Shown piece by piece: positions 22,977 through 33,734 of a stretch of 64,000 nucleotides of DNA (within the stretch, counting starts at the first letter, position 1; each line of letters starts with the position of its first letter). The notes beneath the pieces were generated by a model. The model had not been told where the DNA came from. It made no database searches and was given only the letters and a program-made list of their open reading frames with translations. The DNA comes from Reticulitermes speratus (taxonomy: Eukaryota; Arthropoda; Insecta; Blattodea; Rhinotermitidae), in the NCBI GenBank assembly GCA_021186555.1, contig JAJKFL010000042.1:8291281-8355280 (forward strand). The letters run 5' to 3'. A program made the translations under genes and the position numbers.

Positions 22977-23436
22977 CAGTGGAACCTCGAATTTCGAACA
23001 CAATCCGTTCCAGGAGACGGTTCGACTTTCGAGTTAAATTTCCCCATAAGAAATAATGTAAATTGAATTAATCCGTTCCAGACCACCAAAATTTACCCAA
23101 TATAAAACATTTTTAAGCGCCTATTTCAAAAGATCATAATGATAAAACAAGTATATTTAATTTCAATAATAGAAAATTTTTATTTATAATAGTACACACA
23201 TAAAAAATATTGTATAATAATTAATCAATAATAATAGTAGGAGGGATATTACTGTTCACTGGAAGGTGAATTACCCTTCTTTCATCTGGACCAAGCAGAG
23301 AGAGAAGGCGACCACGTGATTCTTTGTTCGACTTTCGAGTTTCTGTTCGAGTTTCAAAACCGGATTTTCCTCGAATTCTTTGTTCGAGTTTCAAGTTGTT
23401 CGAACATCAAACCGTTCGAAGTTCGAGGGTCCACTG
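22977..23436. mobile_element. pogo/Tigger-like MITE
   Basis: The left end CAGTGGAACCTCGAATTTCG and the inverse of the right end (CAGTGGACCCTCGAACTTCG) match at 18 of 20 positions, with TA on both sides (22975-22976, 23437-23438). CAGTGGAACCTCG termini with TA duplications are typical of pogo/Tigger elements. The interior carries repeated GTTCGAGTTTC words near both ends and no transposase. Length 460 bp. Confidence 0.88.
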
Positions 23437-23597
23437 TATATCTAAGAAGCACAAAGAAATACATAAGAAAGAGATAATAAGATTAAATTATATCACGTAA
23501 GAGACAACATGATTAGTTTAATTGTTGAATTAAAATGTTTAATGTAGAATAACAGTACGAACACAACAAAATTCGTTGTGCCTGAATAATAATAATA

Positions 23598-23832
23598 AGC
23601 CGGAATGTCGCGGGTTCGATTCCCGATGGTGTCATTGGAATTTTTCATTTACATAAGCCTTCCGGCCGCACTGTGGCCCTGGGGTCGACTCAGCCTCTAA
23701 CAGAATTGAGTACCAGGAATATTTCCTGGGGATAAAGGCGGCCGGGGGCGTAGGCTGACAACCTTGTCACCTTCATGTGCCGATTGTCTAGAAATCTAAG
23801 AACTTCAACCTATCCAGGCCTGTAATGGGATA
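23598..23832 (+). mobile_element. tRNA-derived SINE, family C, 5'-truncated
   Basis: It starts just before the B box (GGGTTCGATTCCC), followed by GATGGTGTCATT, CTTCCGGCCGCA, GACTCAGCCTCTAAC, GGCTGACAACCTT and GATTGTCTAGAAATCT. The A-box half is missing. Compare the complete copy at 62217-62528. Confidence 0.88.
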
Positions 23833-24570
23833 TGATGATAATAAAAATAAAGATTCTAAAATATAAAGACCTTACAATATAAATACAGGGCGTGTGGAGT
23901 GTAAAAACAAAAGTGATACCAGCAATAATAAGGGCAACTAAAACCATCTCAAAATCTCACATTATATTCTCCGTGCATTCTGATAACAAATCACAAGTTA
24001 AAAACAGTGCATTTGTTGGTTTTAATTTGTGATTTCATCTTAAAATAATTCAGACAATACCTCAGCAACACACCGTCAAAACACGACATCAAGGAACTAC
24101 AGACAACAGCCATACTGGCACTGCACAGCTACTGCGGGAAGTACTGATGTAAAGTACATAACATTTAACATGGGAAATAGCATTACATATAACATAAATT
24201 GTAACTACAGAATAGCTGCAACATTATGTGCCGTAGAAACATTTTCTGTTACAGGCGTATAATTGTAAATATCCTGCATAAAGGTGATAACAAATAACAG
24301 GCTAACAATAATGTTTTCTTCAATGACGCTGACATTTCTTAAGGTTTTTGTAGCGGAGTTGACAGACGAATGAATGACTGGAGCGCTGGTGAAATGGTAG
24401 GGACAGGGGTAAACAGAACTAGTCGGAAAAAATAAAGATGGCAATTTATCAGGCAGGATGTCAGGGCACTTGTTGACCTGTTTCGACCTCGGTCTTCCCG
24501 TTTTCTATTCGAAGGTCTTCGTCGGTTCCTTTATCCATGTTCGTATTCTTTTAACCTATGTTCCTGTCTG
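23833..24570. other. No gene recognised
   Basis: AT-rich sequence; a 79-codon open frame on the minus strand at 24205-24444 has no recognisable motif. Confidence 0.4.
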
Positions 24571-24850
24571 GGAGCCGCAGTGGCTCAGTCGGTGTAGTGA
24601 CTAGGCTACGGGTTGGACTACGATGAATAGCCGTTTGATTCCTGGCAGACGCAAGAGATTTTTCTTCTCCACAGCGTATAGACCGGCTCTGGGTGACACA
24701 GAGCTTTATTCATTGTATACCGGGCTTCTTTATCTGAGGTTAAAGTGGCCGGATAATGAAACTGAACACTCACATCTATCTAGTGCCGAAGTTAAGGATA
24801 AATGGAGCTGCACCTCCATTGCCCATTATAGTTTATGACCTGGGCACAGG
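24571..24850 (+). mobile_element. tRNA-derived SINE, family B
   Basis: GCAGTGGCTCAGTCGGTGTAG (A-box region), a diverged B box TTTGATTCCTGG, then TATAGACCGGC, TAAAGTGGCCGG, AACACTCACATC and GAGCTGCACCTCC follow the family B order. Diverged relative to the copy at 26779. Confidence 0.8.
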
Positions 24851-25145
24851 AAATATTTCCCCTTACGTTCCTTTCTTGAAAACATACTGGAGTATTCTTA
24901 TAAGGCCGCTGTACTGACCTATGTTTATGTTTCTATGTATATGCTTATGCTTCTCTCCCCCCTTCCAAAAGTAGTGCAGGAACAGGGCTCTCTGTTAGAT
25001 CGATAGACTAGATCTGGTGACTGCGAGGTGTCGCCTACGTTTCGGATCAGTTCAGCCTATTGTTTTCCTTATTTTAGAAGGAAAGAGAAATAGTTTGTTA
25101 TTAGAGTATAAAATGGACCACTGAAATTACATGAACAGTTTATAC

Positions 25146-25458
25146 CAGCGGTCGCCAACCATTTGGACCTCACGGACCACTAAACTTACAATTTTCAATC
25201 CCGCGGACCACTAACATGAATTTTTTTTTTAAAAAGGTACAAACATCTATAAAATAATGATCATAAAAGTTACATTTTATTAATATGAAATTTGATTCAA
25301 CGTAATAAGGCGAAAATTGTCAGCGATTCTGTGTCGGTGACACGAAACGAATCAGAATATAATGAAGCAGTATAATAAACATAAAAATTGCAAATAATGT
25401 CCAAATTTCTCCACGGAGCACCAAAATTTTCTCGCGGACCACCGTTTGGCGACCGCTG
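25146..25458. mobile_element. hAT-type MITE with perfect 8-bp duplication
   Basis: Termini CAGCGGTCGCCAA (left) and its inverse at the right end are identical for 13 bases and continue with further similarity (GGACC blocks). The 8-bp target duplication GTTTATAC at 25138-25145 and 25459-25466 is perfect. An 8-bp duplication with a CAGNGGT terminus is diagnostic of hAT transposons. At 313 bp with no open frame it is non-autonomous. Confidence 0.95.
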
Positions 25459-25466
25459 GTTTATAC

Positions 25467-26145
25467 CATGCACTCAAACAGTAATAAGTTATTAAAATGT
25501 AGACATTTTAATTTTAACTCATGGATTTCTCAGTTTGAAATGTCACTGACAAAGAAAAAGATTAACGTTAAAGGGAAGGGAGATTAATGAGGACAAATCC
25601 ACTTATAGGAAGGCAATAAAACATCAAGGAAGAGTAGAATAAAACTGAGATTGGAATTATTACTGAGCGTAGGGTAAGGCAGTGGCAGGTGACGGAGATA
25701 AATGACTGACTGCTGGCTGTAAAGTGACGTGACTTGTGCAGTAATGTGCTAGTGATATTGACAGATATAGCATCAGTAACAGATACACAAAAGATGCGCG
25801 TTCATAGAATCATATGAAACCACCATTATTGTGTATGCCTGTATATGATTTATTCCTGGATATGGGCTACGTCCTTCGGACGACCGTATAAAATTAATCA
25901 CATTATGTTATATGTATATATTTAATTAATATATTACGATCATTAAAAAATTACAGTGTTTCCAAGTGGTTATATTATCTTAATGCCATTGTACCATACT
26001 TTCAAATAGAAACATCACATAACCAGCCTTAAATATTACACAGACAAGCCAATGATATATCTGAGTTTAAACTTTTCGCAGAGCTCATTGTTAATTTTGG
26101 TCATGTTTTGGGGGTTTCGAACCTTGTGGCACTCTGCTGTATTGC
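25467..26145. other. No gene recognised
   Basis: AT-rich unique sequence; nothing supported. Confidence 0.4.
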
Positions 26146-26290
26146 GACGTTTCGGATGATCACTCTGCCTCCGTATTCTGGGTTGAAATATGTTGCCGTT
26201 TCTCACGTTCCCGTCAGTACGATGTACTTGTAGAACTTCGACAATTTTCGTACGCTGAAGATGGAGGCAGAAATTTCCTCCGGAATTTCG
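26146..26290. repeat. Foldback with diverged hammerhead-like motifs
   Basis: The minus-strand copy at 26146-26175 has GGAGGCAGAG and later GAAACGTCG. The plus-strand copy at 26255-26287 reads CTGAAGA, T, GGAGG, loop, CCTCC, GGAAT, so the stem is perfect but GAAAC is altered. The two face each other as inverted arms. No target duplication was identified. Confidence 0.5.
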
Positions 26291-26778
26291 GCAGCACTGT
26301 ACTCCTTTACGGTATAAAAGCTCCAGCAGTTAACGTTAACACACAGGAAATGTTACGTAAAGCGTTTTATTTAAAATGAAACGTGCTAAGTAGTAGCGCT
26401 CTGTCCCCGCTGGATCCCCTGCCCCCAAAACAGGGAATACGGCCTTATCACCTTCTATTTCTAGATATTCACATGGCTCTTTTTCTATTTTTCTCTTTTT
26501 ATTTTTAATGTCTCTGCAATTATTATATTTGCCATGTTATGATTAAATCCTTGTTACGAAACGTGGGCGGATTGTTAAGCTCACCGCGTATCATAAAATC
26601 CCGAGGTTAGGAATGCGTGGAGTTTTGCATTGCTCCTTCTCACGCCTTCAGTACGTGTTGCTTAACACAGAGATAACTTAAACTTCATATTCAACCATTA
26701 ATAAGGCAGTTGACTGTCAAGCCTTCGCCACTAAATAGCTAAAGGATGGCTTTTTTTTTAATTCTTTGTTACTCATAC

Positions 26779-27070
26779 GGAGGCGAGATAGCTCAGTTGC
26801 TATAGTGACTAGGCTACGGGCTGGATGATCTGGGATTGGAACCCTCGAAGGGGTAAGAAATTTTTCTCTCTTCCAAATCATCCAGACCGGCTGTGGGGCT
26901 CAAACAGCCTCCTATTCTGTGGGTACTGTGGTGTTTCCCGGGGATAAAGCGGACTGGGCGTGATGTTAACCACTCACATTCACCTAGCGCCACTGTTAAC
27001 AATGAGTGGAGCTATACCTCTGCTCTCCCTATATGTCTTCATGGCGTGGACAAGGACTACTTTACCTTTT
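26779..27070 (+). mobile_element. tRNA-derived SINE, family B, near full length
   Basis: GGCGAGATAGCTCAGTTGC at the start is an A-box region; the B box region is GGATTGGAACCC. The body has ATCCAGACCGGC, CCGGGGATAAAGC, CCACTCACATTCACC and ATGAGTGGAGCTATACC, and the tail is TTTACCTTTTAGG. A family A SINE has landed directly in this tail. Confidence 0.88.
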
Positions 27071-27082
27071 AGGTTTCTTTTA

Positions 27083-27335
27083 ATAGCTCGACAGCCCCTT
27101 GGGGGCCTAGGCCGCCTCATTTTTCGACGGCTTCACGATCACACACTTTAGACACACCACACTCGGTAGGACTCCTCTGGACGAGGGACCAGCTCGTCGC
27201 AGAGACCTCTACCTGACAACACACAACACTCACAAGGGACAGATATCCATGCCTCCGGCGGGATTTGAACCCACGATCCTAGCAAGCGAACGACCGCAGA
27301 CCCACGCCTTAGACCTCGCGGCCACTGGGATCGAC
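27083..27335 (-). mobile_element. tRNA-derived SINE, family A, nested in a family B tail
   Basis: Full-length minus-strand copy with a 12-bp perfect target duplication ACCTTTTAGGTT at 27064-27075 and 27336-27347. The duplicated bases belong to the TTTACCTTTT tail of the family B SINE to the left, so family A inserted after family B. The B box is slightly changed (GGGTTCAAATCC). Confidence 0.95.
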
Positions 27336-27384
27336 ACCTTTTAGGTTACCTATGTATTATTTTAGTATAGAAGTTACTGTATCT

Positions 27385-27560
27385 AGAAACACACGCCGTG
27401 CCTTCAGGTTGTGGTTGCAAGAAATTAGACCAGACATACAGAACAGATCCATTAATTTGAAGAGTCACGGATAGCCGAAAAGTGGTGGTCCTATAGGTCG
27501 GGTGGTTGGGCGTGAGGTTAGCGACCTCTCCTGTCAGGACTAACTTATCAAACAATTTTA
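27385..27560 (+). repeat. Dispersed repeat family H, copy 1
   Basis: The order CTTCAGGTTGTGG, GTCACGGATAGCCGAAAAG, GGTGGTCCTATAGGTCGG, GAGGTTAGCGACC recurs in inverse and diverged form at about 43555-43720. Function unknown; it may be part of an untranslated LINE region. Confidence 0.55.
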
Positions 27561-28030
27561 CACAGCAGTTCTGAGGGTGATTTTGTTAATGCGGTAATGA
27601 ATTTGCTTAAACCAATAGATTTGTTATCACGTGAACTCCTGCGGCTTCCCAAGCGGCAAACCTCCTCTATACCGAGGTCACGGAAAGATGTCCGATAGAT
27701 CGAACCCCTCTACATCTCCCACCAACTGCTATTCTTCCCCCCTCCAGTCTACGTCCATATATTCCCCTCCAGTGCTGTAGGCATTTGCTTTACGCTAAAG
27801 TTTGTCATAGTAAATTTGATAGCGGCAACGGCATTTTCTGTTTGTCATAAGGCAGAGGGGGCTGAAGGGAAATAAAAGAGTAGTCAGAAAGGGGGAAGCG
27901 TCGTGAGTCGTCCCGGTGGTTACTTCTTGTACCATTAGTTTTAATATAATAAATTTCGTTATGCTCGCAGAATGCCTTTCTGTATTTTTATGGCCGACAC
28001 AATAAACAATGATCAATTAACCATGCAGTA
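27561..28030. other. No gene recognised
   Basis: Nothing supported before the 114-bp repeat array begins. Confidence 0.4.
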
Positions 28031-29322
28031 TTAACCGATTGGTTTTTAAATTAAGGCGGAGGGTTTACTGCGCGGTACGGACTGAATGTACCGCCATGTT
28101 TAACATTCACAAATTGTACGTTCTGCCCACACAGTGTATTTATGTGTTTTATATGGATCTCAGAACAAACAGCGATTATTTCACTGTACAGCATTAACTG
28201 ATTGGTTTGTATAACTGAGACGGAGTGTGTTTACTGCGCGGTACGGACTGTATTTATGTGTTTTGTGTGGATCTCAGAACAAACAGCGATTATTTCACTG
28301 TACAGCATTAACTGACTGGTTTGTATAACTGAGACGGAGTGTGTTTACTGCGCGGTACGGACTGAATTTATGTGTTTTGTGTGAATCTCAGAACAAACAG
28401 CGATTATTTCACTGTACAGCATTAACTGACTGGTTTGTATAACTGAGACGGAGTGTGTTTACTGCGCGGTACGGACTGTATTTATGTGTTTTGTGTGGAT
28501 CTCAGAACAAACAGCGATTATTTCACTGTACAACATTAACTGACTGGTTTGTATAACTGAGACGGAGTGTGTTTACTGCGCGGTACGGACTGTATTTATG
28601 TGTTTTGTGTGGATCTCAGAACAAACAGCGATTATTTCACTGTACAGCATTAACTGACTGGTTTGTATAACTGAGACGGAGTGTGTTTACTGCGCGGTAC
28701 GGACTGTATTTATGTGTTTTGTGTGGATCTCAGAACCAACAGCGATTATTTCACTGTACAGCATTAACTGACTGGTTTGTATAACTGAGACGGAGTGTGT
28801 TTACTGCGCGGTACGGACTGTATTTATGTGTTTTGTGTGGATCTCAGAACAAACAGCGATTATTTCACTGTACAGCATTAACTGACTGGTTTGTATAACT
28901 GAGACGGAGTGTGTTTACTGCGCGGTACGGACTGAATTTATGTGTTTTGTGTGGATCTCAGAACAAACAGCGATTATTTAACTGTACAACATTAACTGAT
29001 TGGTTTGTATAACCGAGATGGAGTGTGTTTACTGCGCGGTACGGACTGTATTTATGTGTTTTGTGTGGATCTCAGAACAAACAGCAAATATTTATTAAAT
29101 ATTTTAAATTGAGACGGAGGGTTTACTGCGCGGTACGGGCTGAATCTTTAAATGTAATTCAGTTTAATTTTGTCTTTAACCTTTACCAGAAGGACGATCG
29201 GACACTGCCTGAGAACCTTCAGAGCAGTAAACTCCATAACCCCCGTAATAATAATAAATGTATCGTTTCTGACTGCGCCTCTTCTTTCTACTGTGTGTAT
29301 TTTATTTTTAAAGGGTTAAATT
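28031..29322 (+). mobile_element. piggyBac-like MITE with expanded 114-bp array (about 9 units)
   Basis: Units begin (TATGTGTTTT) at 28141, 28255, 28369, 28483, 28597, 28711, 28825 and 28939, each exactly 114 bp apart, with a ninth damaged unit from 29053. The 5' landmarks TTTAACATTCACAAATTG and TTCTGCCCACACAGTG precede the array. The true 5' end is replaced by repeat-like sequence from 28031. The 3' half continues through CTTTAAATGTAATTCAG and probably ends at TTTTTAAAGGGTTAA near 29322. Units are nearly identical, so the expansion is recent or homogenised. TGA stops in most units exclude a coding role. Confidence 0.88.
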
Positions 29323-29363
29323 GTGAAATTTCGCTGCAATTATAGGTTTTAGACATACAGAAT

Positions 29364-29575
29364 ACACTTTAGCCGTTTAAATAACGGTGGTTACTCTGTG
29401 TGCCACGTGTTTTAACATCTGGCAAATCTGAATTCTGCCGATACTTTTATTTATGTGTTCCATCCTGCTCTCATAATAAATAGCGGCTACTTCCATGACC
29501 AACGTTAAACTTTTGGTTTTTGTAATAGAGATTAAATGAGTTTTCTGTCATGTACGAACTGAGTTATTGTGTATT
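29364..29575 (+). mobile_element. Diverged single-unit copy of the piggyBac-like MITE
   Basis: TAGCCGTTTAAATAACGGTGG, GTGTGCCACGTG, TTTTAACATCTGGCAAATC and TTTATGTGTTCC follow the order of landmarks of the 41392 element, with heavy divergence and one unit only. Confidence 0.5.
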
Positions 29576-29601
29576 ATAACATAAATTTTGTCCTTTTGCA
29601 G

Positions 29602-29881
29602 CTTAAATGTAGATATATTGGATTCTAAGACTTGGTATATACCGAAAGTCACAGTAGTCCGCAGCGTTGATGAAAAAGTTAATGGATTCCATGTAACTAC
29701 TGGCGTCTTGTTAAATCGTTGTTACATGAATAATAAATCTGACTACACCAGCAGGCAAGCAGTCCGTGCGAGGATTTTAACAGAACAGCATTTCGCACTT
29801 TATGAGCGGTCTGTTGCTGTAAACAGAGGCGACGGTTTGAAAGTGTTATCACGCAGTAACAACGCGCTAGTTTATAGCTGA
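29602..29881 (+). CDS. Weak candidate exon, unrecognised
   Basis: A pyrimidine-rich acceptor, TTTTGTCCTTTTGCAG, ends at 29601. The frame then stays open for 92 codons to TGA 29879-29881, beginning LNVDILDSKTWYIPKVT. The split-codon phase (one base to complete) fits the two bases left over by the candidate exon ending at 6133, giving Ser at the junction. No domain is recognised, no donor is convincing before the stop, and it sits between two MITE copies. The match in phase has a one in three chance of being accidental. It may equally be unique intron sequence with a chance open frame. Confidence 0.22.
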
Positions 29882-29975
29882 GGTACACGTGGATGAACAA
29901 ATAGTTTTAACTGCATTTCTGATTATGCATACATTTATACGAACGGCGATGATGCAGTTACAGGCAAGTTAACAC

Positions 29976-30345
29976 TCTTTGTATTTGTGTGTTTTGTATG
30001 TATCTCTATACAAACAGCGATTATTTCACTATACAGCATTAACTGATTGGTTTGTATAACTGAGACGGAGTGTGTTTACTGCGCGGTACGGACTGTATTT
30101 ATGTGTTTTGTGTGGATCTCAGAACAAACAGCGATTATTTCACTGTACAACATTAACTGACTGGTTTGTATAACTGAGACGGAGTGTGTTTACTGCGCGG
30201 TACGGACTGTATTTATGTGTTTTGTGTGGATCTCAGAACAATCAGCTATTATTTCACTGTACAGCATTAACTGATTGGTTTGTATAACTGAGACGGAGTG
30301 TGTTTACTGCGCGGTACGGACTGAATATTTAAATAAAAGTGATTA
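29976..30345 (+). mobile_element. piggyBac-like MITE remnant, three 114-bp units
   Basis: Units start at about 29986, 30100 and 30214. The usual 5' flank is missing: AGTTAACAC lies directly before the first unit. The array ends in GGACTGAATATTTAAATA. A deletion derivative of the family. Confidence 0.8.
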
Positions 30346-31334
30346 AGTTTTGAGCATAAAGGGATAATGTTAATGTAATAACACTGTGCTTTATAAACAG
30401 TTGAGACTCATAGCAGAACAAATATGGAAATTCTCTCCCTTCGGTTTAGTTGTCAAGATAGTCTTAAGAATTAAGGTGAACATTTTCATCGGATGTAGAG
30501 TGTCTACAGAGTTTTCCTGGAAACAGTTTTTTTTTTCCGATAAGATACTTATTGATGTAACACTTCAAAGACTATGGAGATTAAATTCCAACTACTGCCC
30601 CAGGACAGAAGGGTTTTAAATTTATATTACACTTAAATGCATTCACGATCATGGGTGCACCGAGGCCGGCTGGATGTGAGGAATTAAAAATCCGTACAAT
30701 GTACCGAGACCGGTATTGAAGGGTTAATGCCGAGTTACGCTCTAGATGGGCGCAGAGAGTCTTGCAGGTCTTCAAACAAAAGTGTCCGTAGCTCTTGTCC
30801 GATTTTAACCAAACTTGGTAATGTCGATAAATGTCGGTACCATCGCAGTATAAAATTTTGTGCAAATCAGATTAGTATATTCGAATCTTTATATTCGTAC
30901 AGTTAGACGAATAGACAGGCGTGACAAAGCTTACCAAGGAATTTTTAAGGTTTTCTTTTCTTTTTCGATTTTGTGTTGTCGCCTTTCCGCCTATGCGGCC
31001 ACAAGCATAATCACGTTGAAGATCTGATCTTCTGGGATGTTATGCTATATAGCGGGTAGTTGAAGAAGGGTTAGTAGGTCCGACAACAATGACTTTCTAG
31101 GCCCTACCAAGCCTTGAGGGTGACGGTGTTACATTCCTATGAAACTTCCGAGGTTTGTTAAATGGCGCGTAAAACAGCGTCACAGCCCGGAACGTCCTCA
31201 ACCCCAACACCGTGGAAACCTCAAATGCCGCAAACTCACCTTTTTCATTACGCTGTTGTTTAATGATAGCCCAGGTGTGTCTACTTACTGCTCTTCTGCA
31301 GTGGTATTTTGTTATTCTGTAGGGAATGTATTAA
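30346..31334. other. No gene; possible family F-like fragment
   Basis: 30770-30930 has TGTCCGATTTTAACC, AAACTTGG, GTGCAAATCAG and AGACAGGCGTGAC words that resemble a dispersed repeat type with a disease-neutral, non-coding look, possibly related to family F. At about 31013-31070 a short match to the family G foldback arm occurs (GATCTTCTGGGATGTTATGC). No gene supported. Confidence 0.35.
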
Positions 31335-31976
31335 TTGCTGTTAACGTACCCTAACGTTCTCCGACTAACTGCACAAGCACTTTGCTTTTCAACTGCAGAA
31401 TACGCATGTCCAGTGTGCAATAGATCTGCCCACACCAATCAAGTCGACACGGCGCTCAACGAGACATGTAGGATAGTGACAGGATGTATGAAACCAACGC
31501 CATTGCCAAACCTCTAGAGAGCGGCAGGCTTCGCAGCTCCTACATCTCGTCGGAAGGCAGCGGAACACATGGAGAAGATGAAGCAAACTGTCGATGAGCG
31601 ACACGCACTCTACGGAGCCAGAACACCACAGAGAAGATTAAAATCGCGGAATAGCTTCCTCGGAACAGTGCAAGTTGAACCACCTGAAGACTTCCCCTTT
31701 ACCCAGATTTGCCCTGGTAGCCACCTCCTTGATTTCAATACTTGGAAATCTCTTAACCGCATTAGAACAGGGGTGGCACCAGTAAAAACAAATATGGTGA
31801 AATGGGGCAAAACAAACTCCGACGACCTGTATTGTGGCTGTGGAGGGGTACAAGATATGGGACATCTCCTGTCATGCAGGGACTGCCCCCAGAAATGCAC
31901 CCTCGAGGATTTATGGCTTGCAAATAAAAAAGGATTTGACGTAGCCCAATACTGGGCAAAAAAATCTTTAATTTAA
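31335..31976 (+). pseudogene. Non-LTR (jockey-like) reverse transcriptase C-terminal fragment
   Basis: One frame runs from about 31353 to the TAA at 31974-31976 with a single in-frame TAG at 31515-31517. Before the stop it reads QALCFSTAEYACPVC and LNETCRIVTGCMKPTPL; after it, AAPTSRRKAAEHMEKM, WKSLNRIRTGVAPVKTNMVK and a Cys/His cluster DLYCGCGGVQDMGHLLSC. This is the conserved end of jockey-type insect LINE polyproteins, past the palm domain, including the C-terminal zinc-knuckle-like C-x-C-x(7)-H-x(3)-C pattern. The catalytic palm and endonuclease are absent, so it is a 5'-truncated, dead copy. The largely intact frame suggests a fairly young insertion. The final part (31569-31976) is open for 135 codons. 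Confidence 0.85.
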
Positions 31977-32109
31977 TGGTCCGGACACGATAAAGAAAAA
32001 GAAAGCTGTTAACGTACAAGAAATGTTACTTCACTCTTTTTTTTACTATCTAATATCTTTATTTTGTAGTATTTACAGTATACAAAAAAAAATACAAAAT
32101 TGTTCGGAT

Positions 32110-32350
32110 AACCAATTTAGCTAAAATGAGTGCGTGAAACATAAGTTAACGAAAGCGAAACATTGTGAACCGCTTGTTTCTTGGACTTTGTCCATCGTCT
32201 TTAATGTGAATAAAATATAAAATGGAAAACATAAAAATATATACGAAATCTAAAATTCTAAGTTACGGAAGATGGCTCTTCTTCCGTCTTCAGGCCTACT
32301 CAGAAGGGTCCTGTTGATTAAGCTAGTCTCAATCACCGGACAACGCAGTC
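32110..32350 (-). repeat. Partial foldback of the 55-kb type with hammerhead-like motif
   Basis: CTTGGACTTTGTCCATCGTC near 32183 matches the arm of the element at 55074-55504. The minus-strand module at 32262-32293 reads CTGAAGA, C, GGAAG, nine-base loop, CTTCC, GTAAC: a perfect 5-bp stem with one change in GAAAC. Only one motif is present here. Confidence 0.6.
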
Positions 32351-33247
32351 AGTGGAATCACAGTTATAAGACTTCCTGATGTCAGAATGTATCTGAGAAA
32401 GATAATAAATACATAAGCATTAGAAAATTATTGCAAGCTGTAACAGACGTAAATTAATGATAAATAGGAAAACCAACATTATTTGCATCTAATTAAGTGC
32501 TTCTAAATGATGTGCAGTGTAGATTGGGGGCAGAAATTAATTATGATGGTGATCTTTTTTGTGAATTGATGAACTCTTTGCTGATAATGGGGATCCAGAT
32601 GGGAGAGATGTCCAAGCTGGGTTGGCTGATTGGGTTGATCAAAATTAGTGAAAAAAAGACTAAAAAACACTATGCCTGATGGTGAGCTGGCTATAGCAGG
32701 ATATATTTCGGTGGTTTATGTTTGTAAGTTTTGTATGTAGAGTTTAGGTCGTCTAGAGTGTAATTTCCGATTTGTTGGACCAGGGGGTTAGGATGGGATA
32801 GACATTTAGCAAACAATTTGACCTTATGTTGGTGGATGAAATCTCGGATAGGTTCGATATTAAGGGTGTCGTGCAAATGGGAGATGGGAGTTCCCCTGGG
32901 ATAGTAACCGATCACTCGTAAGCTGTTGTTTTGGACGACTTGCAGTTCGAATTACATGTGGTATTGCAGAGAGGACGGCGTAAATAAGGACGGAGCGGAT
33001 GAGTTAATTTATGTTGCTTCACTCTGCAGAGGATCTCTTCGTAGATGAAGTCGACAACGTGGGCAACCAATGTAACTAGACTAGGTCACTTCATATGATA
33101 GAAGCGAACATTATTTATTTACCCAAATTATGTTTAAACTAAATGTTATTAGAGGTCTCCGATCCAAAGAGTGTCTGAGAATGGCTGTTTATGTAGCAAG
33201 CGTGGTATACATGGCAAAATGCCTAAAACTTTAGGCAGGAATTCAGT
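32351..33247. other. No gene recognised
   Basis: A 74-codon open frame on the minus strand at 32691-32915 has no recognisable domain, although LNIEPIRDFIH and SHPNPLVQQIGNYT hint at the end of a LINE reverse transcriptase. Too short and isolated to call. Confidence 0.35.
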
Positions 33248-33342
33248 GTTAACAAACCAACGAAATGCAAAACACTTTCACTTTTGTTATTTATTCATTA
33301 TAATAAAAGTGAAAGTTTATTGCATTTCGTTGGTTTGTAAAC
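33248..33342. repeat. Perfect-looking hairpin repeat (small MITE-like)
   Basis: Arms of about 42 bp at 33248-33289 and 33301-33342 are inverse copies; both hold AACCAACGAAATGCAA and CTTTCACTTTT. The loop is about 11 bp. No clear target duplication. Confidence 0.75.
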
Positions 33343-33702
33343 AGTGGATTGTAAAAAATTCACGGTGAGACTAACATAAAATTTAGGCAGGAATATTTAG
33401 AAGGAAAAGACAACTTAGTAGATCTAGTCGCAGATTGCAAGGTAGCATTAAAAGTTATCTTTACAAAGGAGAATATTTGGGTGCGGATTGGACTCGTATG
33501 GGTCAAGATAGGAAATTTTTGAGCAGGTGAGAGACGTAGCTTTATCAAATAGATCTCTGCTCTAGTCAGCTGTGATTAGAATAAGCTCTGTTTGTCCTGT
33601 GTTCAGCAGAGTTCAGTGGCTGTCAAACATAACTGTACTTCTGTGTTGCTGCGCCATTATTCGGGTATAGACACGAGTGTGCCGCTGTCTCCATGTTTTA
33701 TC

Positions 33703-33734
33703 TTGAAAAAGGGGGCAGTATATTCTCCCGAAAC
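33703..33734 (+). other. Hammerhead-like motif, single copy
   Basis: TTGAAAA, A, GGGGG, nine-base loop, CTCCC, GAAAC then GTAAC. Same layout as the foldback modules with one wobble in the stem and a changed CTGANGA block. Confidence 0.4.
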
